64,000 nucleotides of DNA. It comes from Akkermansiaceae bacterium (GTDB lineage: Bacteria > Verrucomicrobiota > Verrucomicrobiia > Verrucomicrobiales > Akkermansiaceae). The translations under genes were made by a program, and so were the position numbers. This document shows, piece by piece, positions 46,228-55,160 of this stretch (the first letter of the stretch is position 1; each line of letters opens with the position of its first letter). The stretch is from the NCBI GenBank assembly GCA_905182405.1, contig CAJJBQ010000002.1, positions 310,001-374,000 on the forward strand, in the 5' to 3' direction. The notes beneath the pieces are model-generated. The model was not told the DNA's origin and made no database searches. It saw only the letters and a list, made by a program, of their open reading frames with translations.

Positions 46228-47610
46228 ATGGCAGAGCACACCATTCTCCTCGTCGATCCCGATCTCGATTATCTCGAATGGGCGACGAAACACTTGTCAG
46301 CTGAGGGCATCAAGATTCTCCGATGTGACGTTGCCGACAAGGCACTCCAAGTGATTGAAAAAACACACATCGATTTGGTGATCGCGGACCTAAAACTCGA
46401 ACCATTTACGGGATTTGAACTTCTGGGCCAAATAAAGGTAACCTCCCCGAGCTCCATTGTTATTTTAACTGCGGGCTTCCCCAGCACGACTCAAATTATT
46501 GAATCGACCCAACGCGGTGCCCATGACGTCCTCAGAAAAGAGTCCCTTTCATTTGAATTAAGGCACGTCGTCGAGTCCGCATTACAGACCATCGACCAGC
46601 GAAGGGATGCCGGTAATAACGGCGATAACACGCCTCGTCTCGAAGGGAAAAATACCATTATTGGGGTATCACGGCCACTGCAAGAAGTGATGAAAGTGGT
46701 CGGCCGTGTAGCTCGATCGGATGCGCCTGTTTTAGTCACGGGCGAAAGCGGAACTGGTAAGGAATTAATCGCTAAATCGATTCACGCCTTCAGCCCGCGC
46801 CACAAGAAGGAGATGCTTGTCATTAATTGTGGCGCCATTCCAGAGAACCTTCTTGAGTCAGAACTTTTCGGTCATGAAAAGGGCTCCTTCACCGGAGCGA
46901 GCGCCCGTCGAACGGGTCGCTTTGAAGACTCGCACGAAAGCACCCTCTTCCTAGACGAGATCGGCGATCTTCCTGCCTCAGTTCAGGTTAAGTTACTCCG
47001 AGTGCTTCAAGATGGATCATATTCCCGCGTTGGCTCGAATGAAACCCTCCACTCTGATGTTCGCATTGTCACTGCGACCAACAAAAATCTCGCCGCCGAA
47101 GTGAGTGCTGGGCGATTTAGGGAAGACCTCTACTATCGCCTGAACGTCGTTGAGATCGAACTTCCTCCTCTTCGGGCTCGGCAAGATGATGTCCCGCTAC
47201 TGGCCGAGTTCTTCCTCGACCGCATTGCTCGACGCAATGGAACAGCACGCCTACGTCTCTCTGGCGAAGCGATCGAGCACCTACAAAAACACCTTTGGCC
47301 CGGCAATGTTCGCGAGTTAGAAAACACCATGGCTCGCGCATGTGCCCTTGCTTCTTCTGAGGTGCTTCTTCCAAGTGATATTCCAATTGGAAAAGGACCG
47401 ATGTCCGGACCAGAGAACATCGATGAAGCACTCAGCCTTCTGATCGAGACAGCGACACGCAATGGTGAGAATGCTCTTGGCTTTGCCCGCGATGAACTCG
47501 TTCGCTTCGCTCTTGATCAATCTGCTAGCGATATCAAAGAGGCAGCCAAACTCCTCGGCGTTTCTCTTTCTACCTTTAAAAAATGGAGCTCCTCGGTGAC
47601 TGATGTCTGA
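46228..47610 (+). CDS. NtrC-family sigma-54-dependent response regulator
   Basis: A 460-residue activator. The receiver domain (1-125) has the acidic pocket ILLVDPDLDY, phospho-Asp in DLVIADLKLEP and the conserved Lys in LRKES. The AAA+ domain (about 145-370) has GESGTGKELIAK (Walker A), HEKGSFTGASARR (GSFTGA loop, a variant of GAFTGA that contacts sigma-54), TLFLDEIGDLP (Walker B) and LWPGNVRELEN. A C-terminal Fis-type helix-turn-helix ends the protein (DIKEAAKLLGVSLSTFKKW). No histidine kinase gene is nearby. Its stop overlaps the upp start by eight bases. Confidence 0.9.
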   Translation: MAEHTILLVDPDLDYLEWATKHLSAEGIKILRCDVADKALQVIEKTHIDLVIADLKLEPFTGFELLGQIKVTSPSSIVILTAGFPSTTQIIESTQRGAHDVLRKESLSFELRHVVESALQTIDQRRDAGNNGDNTPRLEGKNTIIGVSRPLQEVMKVVGRVARSDAPVLVTGESGTGKELIAKSIHAFSPRHKKEMLVINCGAIPENLLESELFGHEKGSFTGASARRTGRFEDSHESTLFLDEIGDLPASVQVKLLRVLQDGSYSRVGSNETLHSDVRIVTATNKNLAAEVSAGRFREDLYYRLNVVEIELPPLRARQDDVPLLAEFFLDRIARRNGTARLRLSGEAIEHLQKHLWPGNVRELENTMARACALASSEVLLPSDIPIGKGPMSGPENIDEALSLLIETATRNGENALGFARDELVRFALDQSASDIKEAAKLLGVSLSTFKKWSSSVTDV

Positions 47611-48223
47611 TTTTAGCAAACACCCCCTCTTCGCAGATCGTCTGGCGCGTCTACGCTCACAAGGATGCCCTCCCCAAGAGTTCCGAAAGCACGTCACTGA
47701 TATCGCTAAGCTTATGGTGCTTCCCGCAACCTCTGAGCTCCCGACACGACAACAAAAAATAACCACCCCGATTCAAGAGACCACGGGTTACCTGCTGGCA
47801 AGGCCTGTCATTTTGGTTCCGATTCTCCGAGCGGGCTTAGCGATCAGTGAAGGGTTTCACCAACTCCTCCCCGAGGCATCCATTGCCCACTACGGACTCG
47901 CTCGAAATGAGAAAACGTTGGAACCTGAAGTCTATTACGAAAAGTTTCCCGCGGGCCTCCATGAAGCAGAAGTCTTCGTTCTCGACCCCATGTTGGCGAC
48001 CGGAGGAAGTGCCTCTGCGGCCATCTCCGGACTCAAGGAGAATGGAGCGCAATATCTCCATTTCGTTTGCCTCGTTGCCAGCCCGGAAGGGCTCGAACGT
48101 CTCCGTGGAGATCATCCCGATGTGCGTGTGACCTGCGCCGCAATCGACGATGGGCTCAATGAGAAAGGCTACATTATCCCTGGCCTCGGCGATGCCGGTG
48201 ATCGCATCTTTGGAACCTTATAG
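47603..48223 (+). CDS. upp: Uracil phosphoribosyltransferase
   Basis: A 206-residue salvage enzyme forming UMP from uracil and PRPP. PILRAGLAISEGFHQLLPEA and the PRPP-binding region VFVLDPMLATGGSASAAI (DPMLATGGS) are diagnostic, with the uracil-binding C-terminal GYIIPGLGDAGDRIFGT. Length is normal. Overlap with the response regulator suggests cotranscription with an otherwise unrelated regulator. Confidence 0.95.
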   Translation: MSDFSKHPLFADRLARLRSQGCPPQEFRKHVTDIAKLMVLPATSELPTRQQKITTPIQETTGYLLARPVILVPILRAGLAISEGFHQLLPEASIAHYGLARNEKTLEPEVYYEKFPAGLHEAEVFVLDPMLATGGSASAAISGLKENGAQYLHFVCLVASPEGLERLRGDHPDVRVTCAAIDDGLNEKGYIIPGLGDAGDRIFGTL

Positions 48224-48259
48224 ATTGGCGAAAAGGTGTTCTCAATCTACACTTGCATT

Positions 48260-50839
48260 ATGGGTCGATTTTTTGTCATCGCTTACCTCTTGGGAACCTC
48301 GTGGGCGCTTGGGCTAACATGGGCTCAAACCCAGAATCTTACCGAATACCGTTCCTCTAAAATCGCCTTGAGCGATTCATTCCCGGAAGTGGCCATCCCT
48401 AAGCTCAGCGCGCTTTTAAGGCGCGACGATCTAGATCGTCTGGCGAAGCTCAATATTCGAGCACTTCTAGGAGAGGCTTTCGTGAGAGCAAAACGCCCGG
48501 CCGAAGCGCTCGAAACACTCATCGAATCGGGCCCCCAATCACTCACCTGGAAAGGCCATGCCCTCGTCCAATTGGGTCGCCTTGAAGAAGCATCCACCAT
48601 TTTTGAACAAATCTCGTCAAATGACGCAATTTTTCAGCGGACCCTGATCGCGAATACCCTTGGTGATTCTGAAAAAGTCATCCAATTGGCCACTCCCCTG
48701 ATCGAAAAGGAAGCCCGCTTTGCCCTTTTGACTATCAGCACGCTTCTCGATGGTAATCAACTCGATGAAGCCCGGCGCCTCTTGGGATCGGAGAACAAAG
48801 TGCTTACGATCCGGAACCCAACCCGCCGTTATCTCTTTGCCCGACTCCAACTTCTGCAAAAGAATCGCAACGCGGCTATCCGATCCTTCCAAGCTTTGGT
48901 GAATGGCAACGAAGAAAACCTCCGACTCCCTTTCGCCTATTTTCACGCGGCTACCCTTGGTCTCGCCGATAGCTTTGCTCTCGATGGAAACGAAAAGGAG
49001 GCGACCCAGTCTCTCCTCACCACTCTCGAAAATCATCCCGACTCTCCCCGCTTACCCGAAATTTTTGAACGGCTCCTCTCCTGGAGATCACAGGTAGACT
49101 CTAAAAAACTCGATGAGTGGAAGGAAGCAAAAATCAAGGTGTGGCAGAAAGCAACTACTTCAGGCGTCAGCGAAAGCACACCAGATTCAAATGTTGTCGA
49201 ACAAGGCCTACCAAAGAGAAGTATCACGCGCCGGGATGCGCACACTCTTTATCTACTCGCTCGAATAAAACTAGACTCAGGAGAAGCGGACGAAGCTCGC
49301 GGCCTCCTTGGCCTCCTTCGAAAAGAATTCTCAGAGGAGACGGATAATCTTCATAATCATTCGCTTGTTCTAACAGGCCTCAGTTTCCTCAAAGAAGATC
49401 AGCCCAATTTCGCCACCACCACGTTCGCCGTCCTTGATCAGCGCGCGAATACCGGAAGAATGAAATCAACAGCCAAGGCCTTGATTGGAGCGGCTGCATT
49501 CTCGCTGCAGGACCCAAAGCAAGCCCTTAAAGCCTTCGAAGAAGCGGAAGCGATCGCCAAGAAAATCAAGGACCAAAAACTCGCTACCCTCGCTTCTCTC
49601 AACGCCGATCTCGTCTCCCTCCAGATCGGAAAGGCTAGGGAAAACACGGATCTTCCTCCTCCCGCCCTCGATCTCCTCAATCTCGAACGAGGACTCATTC
49701 TCGGAGATCGTAGAGACCTCGCAAGTCGCCCCTTTCTCGAGAGCTACCTGGAAGAGCATCCCGATGGCCCTCGAAGCGCGGAGGCCTCTCTTGCTCTAGC
49801 CGAAAGCTACTGTCTCACCTCTTCTCCCGAACTCGAAGATCTCGCTAAAAAAATTCTCGATCAGCTCCAGTTTGACCTCATCAGCCAGCCCGGTTTCGCC
49901 ATTCGACAGGCTCTCGCATATTTTTCCCTCGCTAATCAACTCTTCAATTCAAGCACGTCCGAAACAGCCACAACCGAGGAATCCCAAAAACTTCAGGCTT
50001 TGGCTCAACTCACACTCGATCAAGGAGTCGAGCTCACCACTGAATTCGTCGCGAAAAACACCGAGCACAACCGCACCCCTGAACTCCTTTTTAACCAAGG
50101 GCAAATCCAGTTGGTCGCGGATAAAACAGGTCCAGCCATTCTCAGCTTCGAGCAGTTCCTCGAGAAATTCCCGGAACACCCTCTCGCTGAAACATCCAGA
50201 TTCCTGAGTGCGCGGGCCGCTTCTTCAGTCAATACGGAGTCCGAAGTCACCCGTGCATTAGAACGATACAGCCAGATCATCGACGGAGGAGGCCCGCTAG
50301 CAACCGACGCAGCCATCGATCTTGCTCGTCTACAAATCGATAGAGGCGTGCAAGAAGCAGCTCTCGCTCAAATTGAGATACTTCTTAAGAAAAAAGACAT
50401 CAGCCCTCATGATCAACGTCGTCTTCTCGTCCTGGCTGCCGAAGCTGCTTCGCAAAATTCCGACTACGAAGAAGCCCTGAAATTCTACGACAAGCTTCTA
50501 TCCCAAAAGGATCTCCCTGTTACTTGGTTTAATCGAGGCAGCTTCTTCCGAGGAGTCGTTCTCGAGGAGCTCGGTCGACAGGGTGATGCCCTTCGTTCGT
50601 ACTACCAAGTCGTCCTCAATAATCTCGATCCGGCTAATACCGCTGAGAAGGAATGGCAGTGGCATGACAAATGCGCCCTTCAGGGCGCCCTTCCTCTTTT
50701 GGAGCAAAATGACCGCTGGGAAGATGCCCTCGCCCTTGCCTTACGGATTGCACAATCAGGAGGACCGAGTTCTAAAATCGCTGAAGAGCGAGCACGGAAG
50801 ATCCGCATTGATAAGATGCTCTGGTCCGAAAAGGAGTAG
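48260..50839 (+). CDS. Large secreted TPR-repeat protein
   Basis: About 859 residues from ATG 48260, where MGRFFVIAYLLGTSWALGLTWAQ is a signal peptide; a GTG at 48236 would hide it. The mature chain is a string of helical tetratricopeptide-like units: GEAFVRAKRPAEALETL, ALVQLGRLEEASTIFEQI, PKQALKAFEEAEAI, ALEDYDKLLSQ-like EEALKFYDKLLSQ and REGDALRSYYQVV-type units near the end. A YbgF/Tol-Pal-associated TPR theme (GPAILSFEQFLEKFPEHPLAE) occurs around residue 630. It is probably a periplasmic or outer-membrane scaffold; partners unknown. Confidence 0.75.
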   Translation: MGRFFVIAYLLGTSWALGLTWAQTQNLTEYRSSKIALSDSFPEVAIPKLSALLRRDDLDRLAKLNIRALLGEAFVRAKRPAEALETLIESGPQSLTWKGHALVQLGRLEEASTIFEQISSNDAIFQRTLIANTLGDSEKVIQLATPLIEKEARFALLTISTLLDGNQLDEARRLLGSENKVLTIRNPTRRYLFARLQLLQKNRNAAIRSFQALVNGNEENLRLPFAYFHAATLGLADSFALDGNEKEATQSLLTTLENHPDSPRLPEIFERLLSWRSQVDSKKLDEWKEAKIKVWQKATTSGVSESTPDSNVVEQGLPKRSITRRDAHTLYLLARIKLDSGEADEARGLLGLLRKEFSEETDNLHNHSLVLTGLSFLKEDQPNFATTTFAVLDQRANTGRMKSTAKALIGAAAFSLQDPKQALKAFEEAEAIAKKIKDQKLATLASLNADLVSLQIGKARENTDLPPPALDLLNLERGLILGDRRDLASRPFLESYLEEHPDGPRSAEASLALAESYCLTSSPELEDLAKKILDQLQFDLISQPGFAIRQALAYFSLANQLFNSSTSETATTEESQKLQALAQLTLDQGVELTTEFVAKNTEHNRTPELLFNQGQIQLVADKTGPAILSFEQFLEKFPEHPLAETSRFLSARAASSVNTESEVTRALERYSQIIDGGGPLATDAAIDLARLQIDRGVQEAALAQIEILLKKKDISPHDQRRLLVLAAEAASQNSDYEEALKFYDKLLSQKDLPVTWFNRGSFFRGVVLEELGRQGDALRSYYQVVLNNLDPANTAEKEWQWHDKCALQGALPLLEQNDRWEDALALALRIAQSGGPSSKIAEERARKIRIDKMLWSEKE

Positions 50840-50897
50840 AGCCTTCAGTCCCTGAAAACACTGGACAGAATCCCTCTCAAGAGGCAGCTTGCGCGCG

Positions 50898-51980
50898 ATG
50901 TCAAAACCAAAACTTTTCACCCCCGGCCCTGTCGATGTCGCCCCGGAAACCTACGCCGCGATGGCCGGTCCGGCCATCGGCCACCGCGGAGCAGACTTCG
51001 AAGGACTCTACGCCTCCATTCAGCCTGGAATCCGTCAAGTAATCGGGACCAGTCGTCCGGTATTCTTCTCAACTTCATCCGCTTGGGGAGTGATGGAAGG
51101 TTGTATCAGAAACCTCGTGCAAAAAAAAGTTCTGAACCTCTGCTGCGGAGCATTCTCTGACAAGTGGTATGGCGTCGCTCAAAGCTGTGGCAAAGAAGCC
51201 GAAAAGATTCAGGTCGAGTGGGGACAACCTATTGATCCCGAAGCCGTCCGCGCAAAGCTCAGCGAAGGCGGATTCGATACCGTTACCCTTGTCCACAACG
51301 AGACCTCAACGGGCGTCCTAAATCCCCTCAAAGAGATCGCAGACATCGTCAAATCATTTAATGACGTCCTCCTCGTCGTCGACACCGTTTCTTCACTTTC
51401 GGCCATGCCAATCAACTTCGACGACCTTGGAATTGATGTCCTTCTCGCTGGAGTTCAGAAGGCCATCGCCCTTCCTCCCGGCCTCGCCGTCTTTGTCACC
51501 TCAGATGCTGCTCTGGAACGTTCTGCGAAGGTTGAAGACCGCGGCTACTACTTTGATTTTTGCGAATTCGCAAAGAACGACGCGAAGAACAACACCCCTT
51601 CCACTCCGGCCATTCCTCACCTTTATGCTCTCAAGGAGCGCGTAGATGTTATGCTTAAGGAAGGCCTTGCGAATCGTTTTTCTCGCCACGAGGAAAACAA
51701 TAAGATGGTTCACGCTTGGGCCGAAGGACATGGCTTTGGCCTCCTTCCCCCTGAAGGCTATCGTTCAAAGTCGCTTTCCTGTTTCGTTACTCCCGATAAC
51801 CTGGATCAGTCTGGCTGGATCAAAGCCGTCATTCAGAAGCACGGATTCGCCATCAACGGCGGTTACGGAAAAATCAAAGGAAAGACCTTCAGGATCTCCA
51901 ACATGGGAAATGAAACTTCGGAAACAATGCAGGAGCTTCTTGATGCGCTCGATGCGGAACTCCCCGCGTTCTTGAGCTGA
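50898..51980 (+). CDS. Class V aminotransferase (serine/alanine-glyoxylate type)
   Basis: About 360 residues from ATG 50898; a TTG at 50889 would add three. A PLP enzyme of the serine-pyruvate/alanine-glyoxylate aminotransferase group. FTPGPVDVAPETYAAM and GHRGADFEGLY start the protein. TLVHNETSTGVLNPL, VDTVSSLSAMPIN and the PLP Lys in AGVQKAIALPPGLAVF (usually GSQK) define the family, and the C-terminal ISNMGNET fits. It may supply serine or glycine; the neighbouring cysE uses serine, but the genes are on opposite strands. Confidence 0.87.
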   Translation: MSKPKLFTPGPVDVAPETYAAMAGPAIGHRGADFEGLYASIQPGIRQVIGTSRPVFFSTSSAWGVMEGCIRNLVQKKVLNLCCGAFSDKWYGVAQSCGKEAEKIQVEWGQPIDPEAVRAKLSEGGFDTVTLVHNETSTGVLNPLKEIADIVKSFNDVLLVVDTVSSLSAMPINFDDLGIDVLLAGVQKAIALPPGLAVFVTSDAALERSAKVEDRGYYFDFCEFAKNDAKNNTPSTPAIPHLYALKERVDVMLKEGLANRFSRHEENNKMVHAWAEGHGFGLLPPEGYRSKSLSCFVTPDNLDQSGWIKAVIQKHGFAINGGYGKIKGKTFRISNMGNETSETMQELLDALDAELPAFLS

Positions 51981-52113
51981 TACCACAACTGAGGCTCAAC
52001 GCTGCCATTTCGAGAAAGCGCCCGGCTCTTATCGCCTGTGATCAAGGAAAGCTGGGCTTACGCCAATACGACGAGGGGGGCCTCTGAATTATGCCCTCTT
52101 TGCTAACAATCGA

Positions 52114-52965
52114 CTACAGGCCTGAGCATCTCAAACTTTGGTCCATTGCATGGGCTGGATTTTTTTCAGAACTTTCTCCGACAAAGATGGCAGGCACTCC
52201 TGCGACTGTTTTACCTGGCGCAACATCCTCAAGCACGACACTTCCAGCTCCAATCTTGGCTCCGGCCCCAATCTCCACTCTCCCTAGAATTTTTGCACCC
52301 GCACCGATTAGGACTCCGGATCGAACCACGGGGTGTCGGTTCCCCGTTTGTTTTCCGGTTCCTCCCAAGGTGACTTCGTGAAGAATTGAAACGTCGTCCT
52401 CCACAATTGCGGTTTCACCAATTACCAAGCCTGTTGCATGATCGAGAAGGATTCCGCAACCAATTTGCGCCGCCGGATGAATATCAACCCCGAACACTTC
52501 ACTCGCCAGACTTTGGAAATACCAAGCGAGCTCATGTCGTTTATTTTTCCAGAGCTGATGGCTGATCCGATAGGTCGAAATCGCCATAAACCCTTTAAAA
52601 TAGAGAAGCGGCTGAATTACTGAAGTGCAAGCCGGGTCACGATCGCAAATGGCAATCGTATCATACGCAAGGCTGGCGACGAGCTGCGGGTGATCCTGAA
52701 AAATCTCTACCAAGAGTGGGAAAAGCTCCTCCCTCGTCATATCTTCACGCGCTAGCTTGCGTGATAATCGAGCCGCTGCCGCACAGCCAAAAGAATCGCG
52801 AGAGAGAAAAACATCCTCCATCAATGCACCGAGACGCTCTTCTGTCTCAGAGATTCGACGGGCTTCGGTGTTAACCTCCGTCCAGAGTTTTTCCAGATCA
52901 GGTTTCCCTTCAGCGCAGAGAAGGTTCGGACTCGCGCTATCTGCTTGGCTATGTTTTCCTTTCAT
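52114..52965 (-). CDS. cysE: Serine O-acetyltransferase
   Basis: About 283 residues from ATG 52965; a start at 52998 would overlap the divergent rrf2 gene by 31 bases. It acetylates serine from acetyl-CoA to form O-acetylserine, the carbon skeleton for cysteine. The N-terminal helical domain is followed by a left-handed beta-helix with hexapeptide repeats: VDIHPAAQIGCGILLDHATGLVIGETAIVEDDVSILHEVTLGGTGK (catalytic Asp-His pair), then GVLIGAGAKILGRVEIGAGAKIGAGSVV. The C-terminal tail is longer than needed for catalysis and does not end in the Ile-type CysK-binding motif; it ends in Leu. Confidence 0.93.
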   Translation of the reverse strand: MKGKHSQADSASPNLLCAEGKPDLEKLWTEVNTEARRISETEERLGALMEDVFLSRDSFGCAAAARLSRKLAREDMTREELFPLLVEIFQDHPQLVASLAYDTIAICDRDPACTSVIQPLLYFKGFMAISTYRISHQLWKNKRHELAWYFQSLASEVFGVDIHPAAQIGCGILLDHATGLVIGETAIVEDDVSILHEVTLGGTGKQTGNRHPVVRSGVLIGAGAKILGRVEIGAGAKIGAGSVVLEDVAPGKTVAGVPAIFVGESSEKNPAHAMDQSLRCSGL

Positions 52966-52967
52966 CA

Positions 52968-53378
52968 GTGAGGATTTCTCAGAAATTGGATTACGCAAGT
53001 CGTGCTCTGGTCTATTTGGCCCGAAAGCATGACGGCGAATTAGTCGTTAGGACCGATGCTATTGCAGAGAGCGAGGCGATACCATCCAGTTTTTTAGCTC
53101 AGATCCTTCATGAACTCAAACGATGTGGTTTAGCCACCAGTAGAAGAGGTAAAACAGGTGGTTGGAAACTCGCAAAATCTCCCAATCAGATCACACTCTT
53201 AGAGGTCGTGGAAGCGCTCGAACCCGATACTCTTGGCTCTCACGCAGACTCGGCCGGCGAGTCCGGATCCATCGTTCAGGAGGCTTATGCTGCCGTTCGT
53301 GATGCCAGCCGGGAGATCCTCAAAAAGACAACCCTTGAGAGCCTCGCTGCCAATGCCGAGCCCATGTATTTCATCTAG
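52968..53378 (+). CDS. Rrf2-family transcriptional regulator, CymR-like
   Basis: A 136-residue winged-helix regulator. ISQKLDYASRALVYLARKHDGELV is the Rrf2 N-terminus, followed by the recognition region IPSSFLAQILHELKRCGLATSRRGKTGGWKLAKSP. The only cysteine in the chain is in KRCGLATS; the three-cysteine Fe-S motif of IscR/NsrR is absent. That matches cysteine-metabolism members such as CymR, which sense CysK/O-acetylserine. Start is GTG at 52968, two bases from the cysE start on the other strand. Position between cysE and cysK supports control of the cys genes. Confidence 0.85.
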   Translation: MRISQKLDYASRALVYLARKHDGELVVRTDAIAESEAIPSSFLAQILHELKRCGLATSRRGKTGGWKLAKSPNQITLLEVVEALEPDTLGSHADSAGESGSIVQEAYAAVRDASREILKKTTLESLAANAEPMYFI

Positions 53379-53455
53379 GGTTGACCGCAGCCTGCAGCAG
53401 TAGTCCATTCCGCTATGGGCTTTAGTGTGCTGCCCAACCCAAGATATAAGCTGAG

Positions 53456-54424
53456 TTACTCCGGAAGTTCCGCCACGGGAAGACACATGACTTCTTCGCG
53501 ATACTTTTCAGCAAGCGGTGTACTGAGATAACGCTCGGTCGACGAGCATCCTATCGTGACAATGCGCTTCCCTTTAAACTCGGGGCGCTTCGCCACTTGA
53601 ATCGCAGCCCAAACATTCGCACCAGTCGAGATTCCTGCGGGGATCCCATCAAGTTGAGCAAGCCTCTGTGCCATTTCGAAAGCGTCCTCATTTGTTACCG
53701 TGATCGTGCCATCGACAATCGCGGCATTGAGGTTCTTAGGAATGAAACCGGCGCCGATCCCCTGAATTTTGTGAGGCCCGGGAGATCCGCCGCCGATGAC
53801 GGGGCTATTCTCAGGCTCCACTGCAATTGCCTTGAAATTGGGGTTCCTGGATTTAATGACCTCAGAAATTCCTGTGATCGTTCCACCTGTGCCAACGCCC
53901 GCGACAATTGCATCGATGTTACCATCTGTGTCTGCCCAAATCTCTTCGGCCGTCGTCTTACGATGCACTTCAGGGTTCGCGGGATTATCAAACTGGCTAG
54001 GCCCGAAGGCACTGCTATCCTCAGCGAGAAGCTGCTTAGCCTTCGCAATTGCTCCGCCCATTCCCTTAGCACCTGGAGTGAGAACGATCTCGGCTCCCAA
54101 GCTACGAAGAAGAACACGACGCTCAATCGACATCGTTTCAGGCATCGTCAGGATGCACTTGTAACCTTTCGCACGCGCGACAAAGGCGAGTGCGATCCCC
54201 GTATTCCCCGAAGTTGCTTCAATGATGGAACCACCTGGTTTAAGTGACCCGTCTGCCTCGGCGCTCTCGATCATTGCCTTACCAATACGATCTTTAACGC
54301 TAAAAAGAGGATTGAAAAATTCGGCCTTTACGAAGACCTCGGCATCGAGGCCTTCGGTCACGTTATTCAATTTGATTAGGGGCGTGTTGCCGACTGTGTC
54401 GACGATGTTTTTTGCAATACTCAT
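53456..54424 (-). CDS. cysK: Cysteine synthase A (O-acetylserine sulfhydrylase)
   Basis: A 322-residue PLP enzyme making cysteine from O-acetylserine and sulfide. [40 protein letters not shown] carries the PLP lysine in [18 protein letters not shown] is the substrate loop and [10 protein letters not shown] binds the PLP phosphate. [16 protein letters not shown] completes the signature. Last gene of the cysJ-cysI-cysH-cysK operon (12-base gap to cysH); it converges on rrf2 across 77 bases. Confidence 0.95.
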   Translation of the reverse strand: MSIAKNIVDTVGNTPLIKLNNVTEGLDAEVFVKAEFFNPLFSVKDRIGKAMIESAEADGSLKPGGSIIEATSGNTGIALAFVARAKGYKCILTMPETMSIERRVLLRSLGAEIVLTPGAKGMGGAIAKAKQLLAEDSSAFGPSQFDNPANPEVHRKTTAEEIWADTDGNIDAIVAGVGTGGTITGISEVIKSRNPNFKAIAVEPENSPVIGGGSPGPHKIQGIGAGFIPKNLNAAIVDGTITVTNEDAFEMAQRLAQLDGIPAGISTGANVWAAIQVAKRPEFKGKRIVTIGCSSTERYLSTPLAEKYREEVMCLPVAELPE

Positions 54425-54436
54425 TGATTAATAGAA

Positions 54437-55156
54437 TTAAATTTGGAAGTCATTCTCGCTAGAAGCTTCGTGGAGTCCACACTCATATTTCTCGCCATTA
54501 TAACGAGTGGATTCAGCATCTTCTCCCTCCATCGGGAGGCGGGTCGAGTGCCAATCTCCCATCGTGAGGTATCCCTTGGATTCAAGAGGATGCGGTGGGA
54601 GCTTCTTCTCGTGAAAATAGGAAGTTACTTGCGCATCCGCCCAGTCAAGAATGGGATACACTTTAAGGGTAGAACGTTGCTGCTCTGCGAAGGTTCGATT
54701 GGCGCGGGTCGAGGACTGACTTTTACGAAGTCCACTCAACCAAATATCACCACCGATTTCCTGAATCGCGCGATTCATGGGCTCCACTTTATTGAAGGTC
54801 GCATAGCGCCTATTTTCTTCCGCGCCCTGCTCCCATAGCTTACCATAAATTGCTTCCTGATGAGCCGCGGTCGCCTTAGGAACATAACGTCGAAGATCGA
54901 CATCAAGCTGCCCTGACAATTTTTCAATATACTGGTAGGTCTCGGGAAAGAGGTAACCGGTATCAACGAAAATCACTGGAATCTTGGGGGCGTTTTGCGC
55001 AATCAGATGAAGCATCACGGCCGACTGCAAGCCAAAGCTGGAACTCGCGATAACACGATCTCCAAAGGTCTCATAGAGCCAGGAAATACGCTCACCAGCT
55101 TTCAGACCCTCAAGAGTCGACGCTACTTCTTTCGCTTCTGAAATAATAGTCGACAT
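54437..55156 (-). CDS. cysH: Phosphoadenylyl-sulfate (PAPS) reductase
   Basis: A 239-residue enzyme reducing activated sulfate to sulfite. The modified P-loop is SSSFGLQSAVMLHL. VDTGYLFPETYQYIEKL and SGLRKSQSSTRA are substrate-binding elements. The C-terminal catalytic Cys lies in KYECGLHE. No paired cysteines for a 4Fe-4S cluster (CCxxRK) are seen: the corresponding place reads GLRKSQSS. That favours PAPS over APS as substrate. Four bases follow cysI. Confidence 0.92.
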   Translation of the reverse strand: MSTIISEAKEVASTLEGLKAGERISWLYETFGDRVIASSSFGLQSAVMLHLIAQNAPKIPVIFVDTGYLFPETYQYIEKLSGQLDVDLRRYVPKATAAHQEAIYGKLWEQGAEENRRYATFNKVEPMNRAIQEIGGDIWLSGLRKSQSSTRANRTFAEQQRSTLKVYPILDWADAQVTSYFHEKKLPPHPLESKGYLTMGDWHSTRLPMEGEDAESTRYNGEKYECGLHEASSENDFQI

Positions 55157-55160
55157 CTTT

